DNA of 64,000 nucleotides from Calvatia gigantea (GCA_025093985.1 JACAAK010000006.1:2232001-2296000); one strand, 5' to 3'; shown: positions 1-13,600, counted from the stretch's first letter. A program made the numbers and translations. Notes: a model not told the origin generated them from the letters alone.

Positions 1-1030
1 GTCGATTTCTTCGGACGAGGAATGACTGTTCCAGCCACAGCGACAGGGGCAAGTCCAAATGGACGATCATCATCGATGGAGTCTATTCGATCGGATCCTT
101 TATCGAACTCCGCCTGCTCTTGATCAGGGAACACGAGATGGACAGGGACCTCATCTCCCAACATCTTGCGCAGTCTGTCCATCTTCTGCCGACGAGAAGT
201 AGTAGGATGATGGAGAGTTAAATGAAGGCTCGGAAACGGAACCCCGAGATTGGGGGGTGGTGGAGGTAGAATGGCGGCCAGGCCGAAGCGTAAATTTCAT
301 ATCGCTCGATGAGTCTGTCGTAGCAAAGAAGTCGTCGAGGGAATTAGAGCGTGAGTGAGAGTTAATCAGACTGAACTTCGCAGAAGTTTTGGATGGAGAT
401 GAGGTGGGAGACGAAGAAGAGCTGGTGGTAGTCGGGGATGGAGGTGTAAGAGCCAGCCGCAAAACTGGGGCTAGTGCGTCGGCAGAGTTGAGTTTGTCAA
501 GTCGATCGGTCGAGGACTTGATACGGATGGAGTTTTGTCGTGAAGGAGAAGAGGATGTTGATAGCTTTCGCTCAAGTGAAGCGCAAGCAGCGTACGGGTG
601 AGAATAGTATGAGCAACTCGAGGAGGACCTCGAAGGATAAGAATCGACAGAAGAGTCGGAAAAGACAGGTGAAGAGGCTTCGTGTCGCGGGGGAAGCTGA
701 ACGTGTACAGGCCCTGTAAATGTAAACGAGTGACGATTAGATTTTGAATCCAGTAAAGAGTGGAATAATGACAGTCGGAAAGAGGGAGGAAAGGAAATGG
801 TACTCACCCAGGATGCTAACAATGTCCGTATCTAAAAGGTGCGGAGTAGCGCCCAGAATCTTGCCAAGCTTCTTGGTAGATTTCCGTAGCTGGGAGCGTT
901 GCTCTGGCGTCAGGGCATTAGTGGTCGGAGGTGGCGGTGGGAAGACGACGGAGTTAGTGGTCATGGTATGCAGAGAGACAACAGATGCCATGGTAGTCAA
1001 GGAATATGTGTCGTCAACCTGGTCGTTCAA
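1..1030 (-). CDS. Unrecognised basidiomycete protein, 3' end beyond the window
   Basis: I do not recognise this family. The first exon (1030 to about 811) encodes a proline run followed by a charged helical stretch containing LTPEQRSQLRKSTKKLGKIL, and ends at a GTGAGT donor. A second exon begins after a TTTACAG acceptor near 714. It is rich in Ser, Pro and Thr, so it is probably disordered. The frame open at the left edge, starting near 184 after a CGGCAG acceptor, reads QKMDRLRKMLGDEVP and looks clearly coding, so a short intron at about 241-184 is inferred. The start at 1030 is the first ATG in frame; a second ATG 13 codons later is also possible. The gene continues off the left edge. Nothing visible allows a function to be assigned. 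Confidence 0.6.
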
Positions 1031-1629
1031 AAGGCCGAATGAAAGGAAGTAATAATTAAATTATAATCAATATCCGCGCAAGAAGGCGAGCTTATCGATG
1101 AGAGAACGTAAGGCGAAGTCAAGAAGGACCACAGCAAGGCAAAGTAATACGGCGCTGGTGGTGCACAACAAGTCGTCTGAGGATGCGAGAACGTCGGTTG
1201 AGGCGATCAGTAGGAGACTCCAGAGTCCTGACGTGGGTGAAGCGGTCGTCCGCTTTGGCTGCTGCCAGGTGTGTGTCGGTATACATACTTCCAAGAACAA
1301 AAAGGAGTAGTAGATGTCAAGGCGTTAAGCCGGATCACATGGGAGCATAGATAATTGTTAACGGTTAGCCTGCATTCTGCGTCAGGAGCTTTAATTGTTG
1401 TGCGGAGGTGACCTTGGCCGGAGGACAATAAGAGCGAAAGGGTCGCTGCGCCAAAAACAGACACAGAAGTATTCCCACAGCATAAAGATATCCTCCAACC
1501 GGAAAACGTCATTCGAGTCGACGAACCGATAACCGCAAGCACAGATTGATTGGTATACAACATACACAGACAAAGAGACACAACACAGATAAGCTACAAC
1601 ATTAAACTAAGACCTAGGCAAAGCGCTAA
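1031..1629. other. Spacer without a supported gene
   Basis: Short open frames occur on both strands, but none shows convincing splice sites or family resemblance. The stretch separates the start of the unknown gene from the 3' end of the hydrolase gene, so it should hold the promoter of the first and the terminator region of the second. No specific motif can be defended. Confidence 0.4.
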
Positions 1630-3001
1630 TTAATAGAAACTAAACATGCTCCCAATCACGTCCTGCACTCCTTCCATACGACCTATGTCATGTCCACCAG
1701 CATTGGTTTTGACCATTGCAACTCGGCGCCCACCCTTCTTCTGATCGACGAATTCCTCCAACGTGCCGAACCCATTGATGACGGTAGATTTGACGACAGC
1801 ATTCCGGCGCTCCGTCCTGACATCCTTCTGGATTGCATAGTCGTTCCAATTATGGCTCGACATTGGATTGGCTGGCAGGGTGGACGCAGGAGGGAGGTAT
1901 GGATCAAGGAACGCTTCGAATAGAGTACTGGTGTGCGTGTGTGGTATGTCCCAATCATTCTCTCCGTGAACGAGTAGCACGTCCGTCTTGACATTAGGAA
2001 CGAGGGTGAGGGTATCAAACCGGTGCTTCAGCGACCACGTTATCGCTCCTGTAAAATTAATCAGACATCCCAGACCGTGACAACAAAAATGAAACGCATT
2101 CTTCTACTCACGCGAGGCGAATGGTACAACGGAAAGGGGTTTCAATAATGGCAAGAATCCAAGCAAGTAATAATGGTCCATTAATTTACGGATGGAAGAG
2201 AAGGCAGACATCAGAACCAAGCCCCTGGGTTCAATGCCGTCCGCGGCGAGATCAACAGCGAGCAAGCTGGCGATCGCAGTTCCCAGGCTGTGGCCCACGA
2301 TCAAGACATCCTGAGGCCGTGCGCCTTGAACCATGAGGTAATCCCATGCTGCTCGAGCATCCCTCGCCACCCCTTCCACCGTTGGCTGACCGGCGCTATC
2401 GCCAAAGCCGCGATAGTCAACAGTGAATACGTTGGCGTCCAGTCGAGCAGTCAAGCCCGTGTACACTGTGACACGAACGGGGAGGGCGCGGGTCCCAGTG
2501 TTTCCATGAAGAAAGAGAATAGTAGGTCGGGTATTTAGTGCAGAGGGTATCTTGGCTTGTAAATGGTGTCGTGGAGGAGAAAGAAGGGCGGTTTTGCGAT
2601 GAATTGAGTCTGCGAAGATGAACCATGCCCCGAGAGTCGTGTTATCTAAACTCTGGAGTTTCATATTCACTGTTTTGCCCGCTAGTTCAACGTGTCCGTC
2701 AGGTGTCCCTTCAATACATGCTACGACTGATGGACTCACGGGCTAAGCCATAGTCTTCGGGATGATCAAACTTGTTATTTCCCAAAAACTCGAGGTGGTG
2801 TGCGTATGTTATGCTGGACAGGCCAAATGAGCGCCCATAAGAAAATTTGAACAGAGAGGTCCGGAAGTGAACACACTAGGTTTGTACGACCGGGATCATC
2901 ACCATTGCGACGATGAAGAGGTACGACAGGCCTAAACCGAGGAGCCCAATCACAGCAGCCCTGGCGAGCCCGCGTTGTAGGATATTAGGTTGCTTCGACA
3001 T
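1630..3001 (-). CDS. ABHD12-like alpha/beta hydrolase, membrane-anchored
   Basis: This is a serine hydrolase of the alpha/beta fold, most like the ABHD12 group of lysophospholipid or monoacylglycerol lipases; the substrate here is unknown. The ATG at 3001 opens a short exon with an N-terminal hydrophobic anchor (VIGLLGLGLSYLFIVAMVMI). A second exon (about 2806-2739) ends in DHPEDYGLA. The third exon carries the oxyanion loop LFLHGNTGTRA and the nucleophile elbow GHSLGTA. The last exon (2051-1630) has the acid-containing segment VHGENDWDIP and the terminal GGHD with the catalytic His. Introns follow GT-AG, for example GTGAGTCC after 2739 and TTTTACAG before 2051. The catalytic triad appears complete and I see no lesion. 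The fold assignment is secure; the ABHD12 subgroup is inferred from the HGNxGTR motif. Confidence 0.85.
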
Positions 3002-3554
3002 GATGGAAGGAGGGTTGTGAAGAAGGAGTAGAAGAAATCAATATTCGGGAGCCTGCATGATCAACTAGGGGGGTCACTTTGTTTTGGGCGTTAGTGGGTT
3101 GTCGTGGCACAAGACCAGAGTTGGCCAGAACTTGATTTGCTGACGTGCCGTGACTGATTCGGATCTTCCAAGCGCTATGTTTAGGGCGGCTGGCGGTCAA
3201 GTTTTTTTCCAACATACGGTTGGTTAGGTCGCCGCTGGTAGCTTGACGGATTGATGTCCATGGGGTTGATGGCGTCTTGTCTGAAACTCTTAAGAAACTG
3301 TTGCGGGGTAAAATTGGACTGTCCAATCGCTTATTACCGCATCAATGTGGATGGAGACCTGGCCTCAGATGATGCTTTCCCCACTTCTTCTTAAATTAAC
3401 ATTCTACCAAGGAATTATTCATGCAGTTCGGGTGATTCTATTGCGGATGGGGATGTGCTATTTAAACAACAAATGACGACTTAGAGGAATAAAGATAACT
3501 ACTAATACAACAGCGAAGCGAATTCCGAATGCGAGAGAACAAGAAGAAAATGAT
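3002..3554. other. Spacer without a supported gene
   Basis: This intergenic stretch lies between the hydrolase start and the end of the F-box gene, both on the minus strand. I see no coding exon or repeat. It should contain the hydrolase promoter. Confidence 0.4.
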
Positions 3555-5273
3555 TCAACGATACTGCAAAGCAACGGCAGCATACGAGCGATCGAATTCG
3601 GGATCGTTAAACACACCACCATGACAATACTCTTCCTCTTCTTCCATGTCAAAGTCCATCTCCTCATCTTCATCCTCGTCATCTAATTCCAACGCCTGCA
3701 CATCCAAGCGCCTTAGTGGTGCGGCACCAACCTTCTGCCTCGTTCCATCCACAAACAGCAATGACCGAGTGGCATTGAAGGGCATGATCAGCATCAACAT
3801 TTTTAAGTGCGAGGTTTTCGAGACGGGGGCACTGGGCAAATAATAGAGTTGTCGGCAGTGTTAAGAGCTGACTGGTACCAGAGCAGGGATAGCTTCCTCC
3901 AAATCCATACTGGATACAGACAACTCTCGCAAGTATTGCAAGGAGTTGAGGAAAGCGTTGAGCGGACGTTTTTGGGCCTTGACGGACGAAAGGGAGAGGG
4001 ATGTGAGAGAAGGGAAGACTAGCTCGAGCGGACGACCCTGAGGCGGATGTTTTTTGTTCCAAATCGCAAAAATTGCCAGTGCCGAGGTAGGCGAGGATAG
4101 GGCCAACATCTACGTCCTCCGGGTCAGCGACATGTGTCGCATCTTGGAGTGTGAATGCCCGCAGGTTTGGGGCACTCAGCGACTCAAGAATTGTCTGGCA
4201 CTCGGATATATCACGGTAGCCAACTGTTAGGTTTTTGAGATGCGGCAGCGAACACAGGTCGAAAATCAGTGATGAACAAGCGTTCGCATCATCATCGAGA
4301 TCAGCCACAAGCGGGCCCGAGCCCGAAATGGTCAAACTCTCAAGATGAGAACTCGATGCTAGGAGTTGGTGGAAAATTTCTAGAGAGGGGCGTACATCGC
4401 GGGAGTGGTAGTCGAGTTCCAAAGATGCCAGGCTGGCGTTGGTGCGCTTGGATAATATTTGTCCCAGCATCGCCCATTCCACATGGACACCTTGAAGCTT
4501 AAGGTGGCGAATACTGGGAAGAAGCTCGCCCAGGTTCTCAGGAGAGGCGACGCGTGCGTCGAAGCTGAAGAGAGGTGTTTCATTCATCGCTTTGGGGTAG
4601 AATTCGGGAGAATAGCTGGTGTATTCGTTACACCGTGAAAGGGTGAGTGATTCTAGTCGTGGTGCGCCGTAGGACATGATGAGGGGGTTAATTTGGTCGA
4701 GCACAATGAACATGGGAGCCCAGACATCTGTAAGGATTTCGAGCGACCTCCATCGCTGAATGTGAGGGAGAAGGGGTCGCATAGCTTCTAGCATGTGGTA
4801 AGAGTTAAACGTTGGCGAATAACCAGTCGTCCCACAGGAAAATGGCCTTCTGAAAAGCTTGTCAATACCCAACACCACGCACGAAATACTACAAGGTACA
4901 CGTACTCGGGTTCGGAGATAGAAGGGTCCCAGGAAGGATCCCGACCATCAATAAGGATGTCAACGGGATACATTTGTGAGCGGGTGAGATATAGATCGAG
5001 GAATGAGGTGTCGAGACTATATCCATCCAGTACCATCTGTTGTGTGATACACAAGCTTGTCCACAGTGTTGGGGTGTTGAGGGCAATGTGCCTCCAGTAC
5101 CGGCTAACGCAAGAAACGACCACGGGCACCTTCACAGATGCTGTATTGAAGGTGGGTCGGTAGAATGAATACTGACTAAACGAGCTATCCTCCTCTCCAT
5201 GCGTGGCCAACGCAAAAATATGTGTGAGCAGCTCAACCGGCAAGCTGTTGATCATCGATGTCGAGTATTCCAT
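3555..5273 (-). CDS. F-box/leucine-rich protein with two apparent frameshifts
   Basis: The first exon begins at 5273 with an F-box (INSLPVELLTHIFALATHGE, then CVSRYWRHIALNTPTLWTSL), the motif that binds Skp1 in SCF ubiquitin ligases. After an intron ending near 4790 (TGCTAG acceptor), a long exon carries irregular leucine-rich repeats (PLLPHIQRWRSLEIL, SLPHLKNLTVGY), the presumed substrate-recognition surface. The frame changes twice without a clear intron: near 4050-4075, where runs of T and A lie (coding resumes as GRPLELVFPSLTSLSL), and near 3745-3790. The C-terminus is strongly acidic (LELDDEDEDEEMDFDMEEEE). Such F-box families are large and fast-evolving in mushrooms. The gene is either a recent pseudogene or contains homopolymer sequencing errors. 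The exact 3' end at 3555 depends on the second shift. Confidence 0.65.
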
Positions 5274-6444
5274 GGGGCACGGTGAGAGGGGTGTCGAATG
5301 GGAATAGGAGCGGAGGGAGGAGATGTCGTCCAGTTACGGGAACGACGCATGTTATATGTAGCACCTTGCTTTTTGTCTTTGAGACACCCGAAAACAAAAA
5401 GGAATCCGGATGAGGATGATCCCCCGATTCCATATCGGGTTGTCAGTTTTCCCCACAGATGACTCTCGCTTATTGTTACCAGCACATACCAGCCCGTGCG
5501 AATTTCCATGGAAGCCTCCAAACTCGTTAGGGTCGAGTTTCCAATTGTCCTCGCTGAAACCGGATACGGTGCCAAAAAAGTCTAGCGATTTAGTAATAAT
5601 GCCCACAGTAGCGGGAGGTGACGACGAGATAGGCAAGGAGACCCAGGCAGACACAGGTGGGAGAAGACTGAATCATTTTCTGAGGCTTGGCCAAATGAAA
5701 GGAGTATCCATTCCAGTCCATCCTGGTCTGAATGATGATGCAAATTACAACAAAGGGATAATCCAAATTGGGATTCCGGCATCATTTTCGCTCACGTGGC
5801 TGGCGATCAAGTCAGGGAAGCTTCCGAATCCCATAATCACTGCCAGGTTGCTGGGGGTTGCTGTGAATGTCGAAAAGTCCCTCTCAGAGACCGTTTGCAT
5901 AAATACAGGCCACTGTCCTGACAACAACATGTGTTACCATTCCTCACAGAGCTACTTGGCACAGGCCTTTCCAGCTCAACGAGGTTACCGGGCTAAACGG
6001 TTTTCTCGGCTTCGCGTTTCTGCTTCTCAGGCGACCCAATTTCATAAACTTAATCGGTTGGAAATTTACGCTTCTGTTAAATGTGCCTCGCAGAAAAATG
6101 ATATTATGATAACACCGCCGAGAATTATCCAACTAGTAATGTGACCTCAGGTAAGTCCAAGATACGGTGTCCAGAAGTAGAAAACACAAAGGCAGTTTCA
6201 GGAGCTTTCACGCTAATAGAAGGGTACTAATGCGACGCGGATATGATTACAATTGACACTAGCGAAGGCTGCACGTCAGCGCATGGCCGAGCCACCAAAA
6301 AAAGAAGTAACAAACGAGTAGAACAGGGTGGATAGGTAATGACAGGAAAACACTACGTATAGTACAATACACTTAAGTACATATATCGTAGCACATAAGG
6401 TTAACGAATCAAAAGTCATGATCACAAGTTCTCCCATACCGTCG
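5274..6444. other. Spacer with an ambiguous long open frame
   Basis: A 735-bp open frame on the plus strand (5410-6144) and several short hydrophobic frames on the minus strand overlap here. A minus-strand segment near 5580-5485 is bracketed by a TTTCAG acceptor and a GTATGT donor and reads plausibly (SEDNWKLDPNEFGGFHG). I could not join these pieces into a gene on either strand and assign nothing. Confidence 0.3.
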
Positions 6445-9400
6445 TTATGGTGAGGTCGTCAGTCCGGTCAACTTCATGAACGCAGGGCTCGTATAACCCG
6501 GGCCACCGGGCGCAATCACATTCCCACCACCATTATGTCGATCACCAACCGATGGTGATGGTTGTTGCAGCTGTTGTGCCGTCTGTGCCTGTTGAGTCGG
6601 CGTCCCCACCATGCTGAAATCAGGATGAGAAAAGTTGGATTGACATCAACACCATCATTAAAGAGGGTCAGCATGTCTCCATGCGACATGTACATTTGCG
6701 GATCCCCCCTAATCATATCCATGGACATACCCCCTGATGGGTCGAGGAAACTCGAGGATGGATTAGGCGCTGCATGGTTTGCAGTACCATATTGTGACGG
6801 TGACGACATCTGATTTGATGCACCTGACGTTGAAGGAGGGGTAGAAAACGATGTGGCAGCCTGGGAGGTTTCTGTGTTGAAGAAGTCAGAAGGTGAAAAG
6901 GCCTCGGGACTGCTTTGATGCGAGGGCGAATCGGCGCTGTGGTTGGATCGCGGTGCCGAAGGTCCTTTTTTTCGGATAGGTCGTATCCAGGCGGGACGTA
7001 AAGACGATGTCGTGGGGTTTTCCTGTCGAGTGCCGTTCGTAGGATCCAAAGGTATTTGCGTGACTATTCACCAGGGTGTGAGCGTCTTCCAGGTGCGAGC
7101 TAAACGCATCAGGGTACTCACGTCGGCAAAACTCCTCCATAAGGTCACCTGAACGGAGACCACAGACATAACGACCGCTGAACCTTCGCAGGAGGCTAAT
7201 GCAGGATCGAAGAGCCTCTAAACCAGGCGGTATCAGATGTTGTAATGCTTCTGTCTTGCAACAGAGCAGTATGGCAACGATGGTTCGCCCAGCTTGAGTC
7301 AGTTGGTGTATCACATGAACGCCATCTAGCGGTCGAGGTTCAGTTGAAGCTATAAATATATCGTAGTCGAGAGCTTACAGTAAGTCATGAGGCCTTTCTT
7401 TGCAATGTTAACATGTGCAGCTATGATCTGCAGAGCAGAATTATGTGCAGCGATGAGAGCCTCTTTCTCCGCTTCAGTCTGTTCCTCCTCCTGGGGTCCG
7501 TTTGTCCTCTCGGCAACATATTCAGAGAACCGATGCCGATAGATTAATAACCGTACAAACTGCTCAGCGCAGTGTAACCGCTCCGCTTGTGTCAGTCGAA
7601 TCGTATCCTCACTTGCCAGTGTCTCCGGAGAGTGCGCCCAGTAAGCAGGAATATTATGGTGAATCTCGTCAAGCAGTGCTTCCTCTTCGCGCATTGGCTT
7701 GAATTTTCGTACACCATGGAGCACGTTAGTAGCACGCAATAGGAACGAATTCGAGTCATCAGAATGCCGTGCGGGTGGGACATCCAAAACCGATTCAAGA
7801 ACGACCATAATCCTTAGTGACACGATGAATGCGCTCAACCTACACTCAGTCACAGGTGGTGGCGTTCCAATTGCGTCTCGAGTGATGAACTCATCGTCCA
7901 CAGGAGTTGGTTCGGCGACGTCACAGTCTCTCAGGCGAAGTATCGAAGGCCGTCCGAAATGGGCACTGAGCTGTTTATCCCAGATATAGACACACCAAAA
8001 AGTGCGTTTTCGAACCTCGTCTTCGATGGGGTCGAAGAGATCATATGTATCTGCGGAGCGGTGGAGCCCTGTATCAATGCACATAGTGATTGCCTCGGCA
8101 AGCAACGCCGCAGCTCTGGAGATACGACCAAGTCCCACTGCGTATACGGCCACGATAAGATTGGCTTGAATATTGTATAGTGTTGGCCTGTCCGCGGTAG
8201 GTAGAGCCCGCAGCCGATTGAAAAGTTCGAACCAATGAACACCAGCGGATATACTGTCGTTGGGATCGGCTCGCACGCGGGGATCGTCCATGTGACGTGA
8301 GGCGAGACAGCAGATGGCGACTATAAAGGCAGCGAAACCCGGTTCTCCCCATTTTTGTGGGTTCCCATAATCCTGTGGGACGTGGCGCAGAGCAAAGGGA
8401 AGAAATCGTGAGATGGGAGTCAGAATAGACGTACATAGAGAGTTGTGGGACCTACAGCCAAGAATGTGGGAACGTGGAGGAACGGAAGAATGTAATATGA
8501 CGTCGATAAATAGCACTGCACCAGGCTGTCGAAAAGCTGAGTAAAATCATTGGAAATGAGTCAACGCTAACTACCTGTCCATCAGTTCTGGAACAATGTA
8601 GGAGGTGATGAGTTTCCACAGGGTTTGAGGATTCATGTCCGTGCGACGCAAGGACCGGTCCGGGAACCAATTCGAATTGCTAGCACTAGCTACCTTGTCA
8701 CCAGAAATGCTTGGATTGGAAGGCGTCGGCTCGGGGCGTGAGCGGGGATCTATGTTGGTGTGATTAGTTGGGCGGCGTGTGGCGTTCTACCAGAAGATCG
8801 AGGACAGGTAAACCGGATGTTTCACCCTGCCATCGTGTATACCCTTCGTCGTCAAAGTAGAGGTACGAAGCTGTTAGTGACATTCTTGAAGTCGCTTCAG
8901 CCAATTGGTCCGGATTATGTATTTGACCCTGCGAACTATATGGGCTGCTGAAGAAGGACCCAAAGGAAGCTTGTGGACTCTGTTGACGCTCTTCCAGCTT
9001 GGGATCGCGTGTGAAATGCGTCGAAGGATTCATGAGAGGGAAAACATGCAGGGATGGTGGAGGAACACCAAGCGGTAATTGCAAGAATGGAGCGATGGGG
9101 CTAGACGTTGAGTCAGCCGAGGTTTGCGTCATAGCATTTGTTGGGCCGACACCAGCAGCAAATACTGCAGGCGGAATGGCCTTAATGAGGGTCTCAAGGT
9201 GGTGCATACGGTCCTCCAGGGTCGCTGTTCGTCTGAGGAGAATGAAATCAGTGATAAGATAATACACGCTGAAGATCCGTTGCCCTGCGCACTTTGACTT
9301 GTGTGGGTGAGTCCTCTTTCCTGGTTCTTCGAAAGTACAAGCGGAATTTGCAGTGAGGCATGCTTGACATGGATGTCCTTCATCGCACTTGATCCTTCTC

Positions 9401-9630
9401 CGCCTGTCAATTATCTTAGAGGGCTTACATGTCGGCCTTGGCGAAGAAGCTCACCGGCATCGGTCACACGCCCTATGGTCAGGGGGAGTCGGTGAATTTG
9501 GTGGAAGGTCTCCAGTAGGACAGGCGACACACCTGCTGAGCTTGAACCGGCGCTCCTTGAGGATGGAAGAGGATGACGAAGAGTGCGATTGCGACTGTTC
9601 CTGGGTGTCTTGCGTAGTGACGGGGGGCAT
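6445..9630 (-). CDS. Zn2Cys6 binuclear-cluster transcription factor with fungal middle homology region
   Basis: This is a nuclear DNA-binding regulator of the Gal4 class. The ATG at 9630 opens a Ser-rich exon ending KLSR. A tiny exon (ACDRC) and a third exon ([20 protein letters not shown]) are spliced to rebuild the full CX2CX6C...CX2CX6C cluster, whose six Cys bind two zinc ions. Next comes a short coiled segment ([17 protein letters not shown]) typical of the dimerisation element. The middle homology region lies at about 8516-7350 and includes [20 protein letters not shown] and [23 protein letters not shown]. The C-terminus is rich in Ser, Pro, Gln and Asn, fitting an activation domain, and ends [12 protein letters not shown] last intron (GTGTTG...TTTCAG near 6650-6610) restores this frame to a TAA at 6445. 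The middle region resembles the xylanolytic-activator type; the target genes are unknown. Confidence 0.85.
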
Positions 9631-10619
9631 GATGGTGGATTAACGCCAAGGAGAGATGAGTACAGAGTAATTTTAAGAATAGAGACAAATAAGTCTAGAA
9701 ACTATGTACTCAATCAGCCTTCAGCCGAATTTACCCGAGCCATCCACTGGCGTGTCTTTCCTCTTCCGTGCATCCAATCCGCAGTGCCCCTCCTTTCAAA
9801 AGTAGAATGTGATTTCTTCTTCGTTTAATAGACCCTGCCTGTGCTCCTCTCTTCTCCTTCTTCACACCTAATTCTTATCAAAATCAGCCCATCGGCTTAG
9901 TTGTTCTAAGCCTCTTTGGTTTTTGGCCTCACTGTACAAATCAGGATACAGTGGTGTCGATCAGCCAGCCGGGATCCGGGTCCTATCTTACCGAGAAGGA
10001 ATGAATCAATGGACTCCACAAGAATTTGAACGATGCTTTGCGACCTTACAGGGGGCTTCTTGAATGACAGATCCTCTCGCAAGTCGCTTGTGTACAATTC
10101 TTAATGCTGTGTGAAGAATGTGCTAGGAGGTGCCCTGCCTCGGCCCTTCGGTAAACTCCGCCGTGCTCAGTCCTCTCGCTAGCAGGTTAAATACAATGCT
10201 TAATGAGCATTGCACAGGGTCCAATGGGGTGCCAATTTTAGACAGGACTCCACTCCGGAAGATCTTTGGAGTTAGTCTTGTCTTCCATCAATGGTCAAGG
10301 GATTGCTATAAAAATATATGGACAGTTGGGGACAGATGCTGTATTGCATTTTTAAACGAACTGTCCAGAGTTCCAGAGTTCCTTTAATCCGTAATAATCA
10401 ACAAGGGACGAAAGACACAAAGGAGACGAAAAAGGTAAAACGAGAGGCAGAAATATACTGACGAAAAGACAAAGGTGCTATGAAAATTAAATGACATTCC
10501 ATATTACATATCAGCACACCCCATTCGGCTCCTGTGACGAAATGCGTAAAAAAAGAAAAAAGCAATGAAGCGACAGCGTTTGAACAACAACCACCATAAA
10601 CAAATCTTGATAACGCTTA
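9631..10619. other. Spacer without a supported gene
   Basis: This region is about 1 kb between the transcription factor start and the flippase stop. It contains several pyrimidine-rich patches (for example around 9770-9870) that would suit a basidiomycete promoter for the minus-strand factor. No exon is supported. Confidence 0.4.
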
Positions 10620-13600
10620 TCATAGCGCCTGTCCAACTTCCCAATTCTCTGCACTTACTGCACTTGACCGTCGATCATGCTGCTGACCAACGTCTGCTCT
10701 AAAAACTGCGTTTCTCCCGTCTTTCGCTCCTCTAGTCGTCCCCTCCGAACTTCCCTCAGGATTCTGCATCCTCGATTGCAGATGCGACCCCAAAACACCA
10801 TGTTGCTCGTCATCTTCGGGCCAAAATTCGTCAGTTGCGGTCGCATACGACGCAGAGCTCCCCGACTGTCCACCAAAAGCGTGTCCATACTGCGATGGAT
10901 CGTCTTGATCATGAAGTGGACTCCGCACCCGCATCTCATACATTCCCTCATCCTTCCCACTTCCTTTTCCACTTCCTCCACCTCCACCTCCACTTAATCG
11001 TCTCATGAGCCCTGACGGCCCCTGTGACGTCGGAGGTTGTAGCAGTCCTTGGCTTGTCTGCGTTGATGGTGGTGAGGCTGGTGGTGAGTGGAATAATGAA
11101 TTGCGGGTTGCAAGACTCGTTCGACGTGTAGGCGGCGTTGTCGTGATCTCGCCCGAGGCAAGGCGATATCGCGTCGGCGGTAGTGGTGAAGGCGGTGGTA
11201 TATCGGAAGCGGAGTAATAGGAAGGCGAGGGTGAAGGAGCGTCGAACCGTGCTGGACTAGGTGGTGCCAGAAGTGAGCCATGTTCAGATCTCTTCGGCGA
11301 TGGTAGCAGGAATTGCTCCGTCGGTGGGGACAACTCCCCGGCTTGGCTAAGTGGTGTGTGGGGTGCTGTTGGTTCGTAAGCATTGTGAACTGATAGCTCG
11401 GACATTGACCGACTATGCTGCTCATGGAACATGGGTGCAGCCTCTAGATCGCTTGGTGAGGTATCCCGGTTCTTCTGCTGTTTCCGGTGCTTGATCCCCA
11501 ATTGATCCTTCAGGTCACCCATGACCCACATTTCCCGAACAATATCTTTGTCGAGTGGGTAATAAACGGTTGTGATGAATTTGACGATAAAACGGGGAGC
11601 TGACAGGAAAGTGAGCTTTGTGGTAAAAAGAAATGATTACGTTGCGCACCAAGAGCAATAGAGGCCGAAAGGATGACAGTCGCCCAGAACGTGATACCGC
11701 CGAAGAGGATCAAGACCTCATCAATGAAGTCGTTGCTCATGAAGAACGAGTAAACCAAAATCCAAAGCAACATCACAACCGTCGAACCCACGACCACTAT
11801 CCAGGTCATAATAGTCCAACTATGGGCAAGCGCCAATTAAATCAGTATCCGGCCACAGAATAAAGCAAAGAATCACTCACTAGCGAGTATTCAATCCGAC
11901 ATACGAATTAGCTGCGAAGATTGCCGCAACAGCGACAGTAGTTCCGAAATCCGCTAGAGATTCAATCGCCCTTCCATTCCAAGAAACAGGGACTCCAACT
12001 GTCCAGACTACGAAAGGAATGAAGAATACTACCCCCGACTGATAGAGACCATCTCCCATGTACAACCAGAACTTCATTCGGGTATATTCAAGTCCGCGGA
12101 TCCCACGCACGTATAGTTGTGGGAAGGCGAGTGCTGCTTTTGCGTTAATGTCCTGGTCAAAGGCTGCGTAAAGGGGGGTATGCTCGTTTAGATTGGAACG
12201 GATTAACAATGGAAAGACGAGGGGCGTACCTCCGAGAACGATGACAGGAAGAGAGGTGAATACAAGATTATACAGAAGGATGAATGTATATTGATACAGG
12301 TATGTTGCGTCGAAGCTGACACCAATTAGCCTCGCAGACGCCCACCCACATGATGAGCGCTCACCTGTTGAAGGGTAGGAACCAGAACATGGCAAACGTC
12401 CAGATGACATTCTAGAAGTCCCAGGTGTGAGCTTTGGGAATGATATTGCATATCCACCGCCACACACCTTGTAGAAGAAATTACTGTGCATATCCGCGAT
12501 CCGTTGGTACGACCAACGCCCATGCACAAGCAGCAACTTTGTCAGGAATCGGAATTGACCAAACGCATAATCGGCGGACATGGCCGCCTGTGACCCTTCT
12601 AACCCGAACAGTCCACATCCGATATTGGCTTCTTGGATCATAGCAACGTCGTTGGCACCATCACCGATTGAAAGCGTCATAGCGTTTCTGCCCTCCTTGA
12701 CCTACGAGCCCCATATCAAGACTTATTCTCGTCATTAAATGAGCAAGCCGGGAACACCCACCAGATTGACGGTCAACGCCTTTTGAGCCGGGGACACTCG
12801 ACAACACACCACTGTCTCGCATTGTGTTCCGAGATTCAGGAAGAGAGGCTTGATATCCGGGGTGAGTGCATGTCGAAGAGTATCCCCATCGATGACGACC
12901 GCGAAATGAAGCCTTCGTTGTGCCAGGTACAAAACCGCGTTTCTTAGGCTCCCATGAGGGCGGACCGAGGATGGATGCAATCTTGTTGAGACCGGCTTCA
13001 ATTTGCGAACGTGTTTGCTCTGGACTATCTGCGGAGAGGATCATCACATCCATGTCGTTCTTCAGAAGATTACAACTGTATCCAATCTCAATGGCTGTTT
13101 GTAGCTTGTCGCCTGTGGGGGAAGACCTCAGAAACGACGTGGCTCGACGATTGCAAGGAAGTGCACACACCAGTCAAAATCCAAAGTTTGATCCCTGCTC
13201 GGTGCAACATCTCAATCGCCTCTGGTACGCCCTCCTGCAACTTATCCTCCAATGCCGTGGCTCCCAGGATCAGAAGGGAATGCTCAATCAGCTCGTTCGC
13301 CTTGTCGATCTCCTCATCCCTATTCTCAATCGCGTTCGTCGCCGCATCGTAAGTCCTCACCCATGTTAAATACTCCTCCTCTTCCAAATACCGATACGCA
13401 ATACACAGAGTCCTCAAGCCATTATTCGCAAATGCCTCCATATCCTTGCTCGTCTGGTCCTTCAACACCTGGTTGTGATCTGCTGCCAGTCGCGCGTAGA
13501 TAACAGAATCTGCACCCTTGCAGTACAAGATAAGCCGACCATCAGGTGCCCGAACGACCACACTCATGCGTTTCCTGGTACTGTTGAACTCGAGGACCTT

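Noticed and set aside
1067..1581. Overlapping minus-strand frames with hydrophobic stretches
   Set aside because: No splice junctions join them to the downstream gene or to each other; most likely untranslated or intergenic sequence.
5410..6144. 244-codon plus-strand open frame
   Set aside because: No family resemblance, and hydrophobic frames on the opposite strand compete; could not be joined to a gene model.
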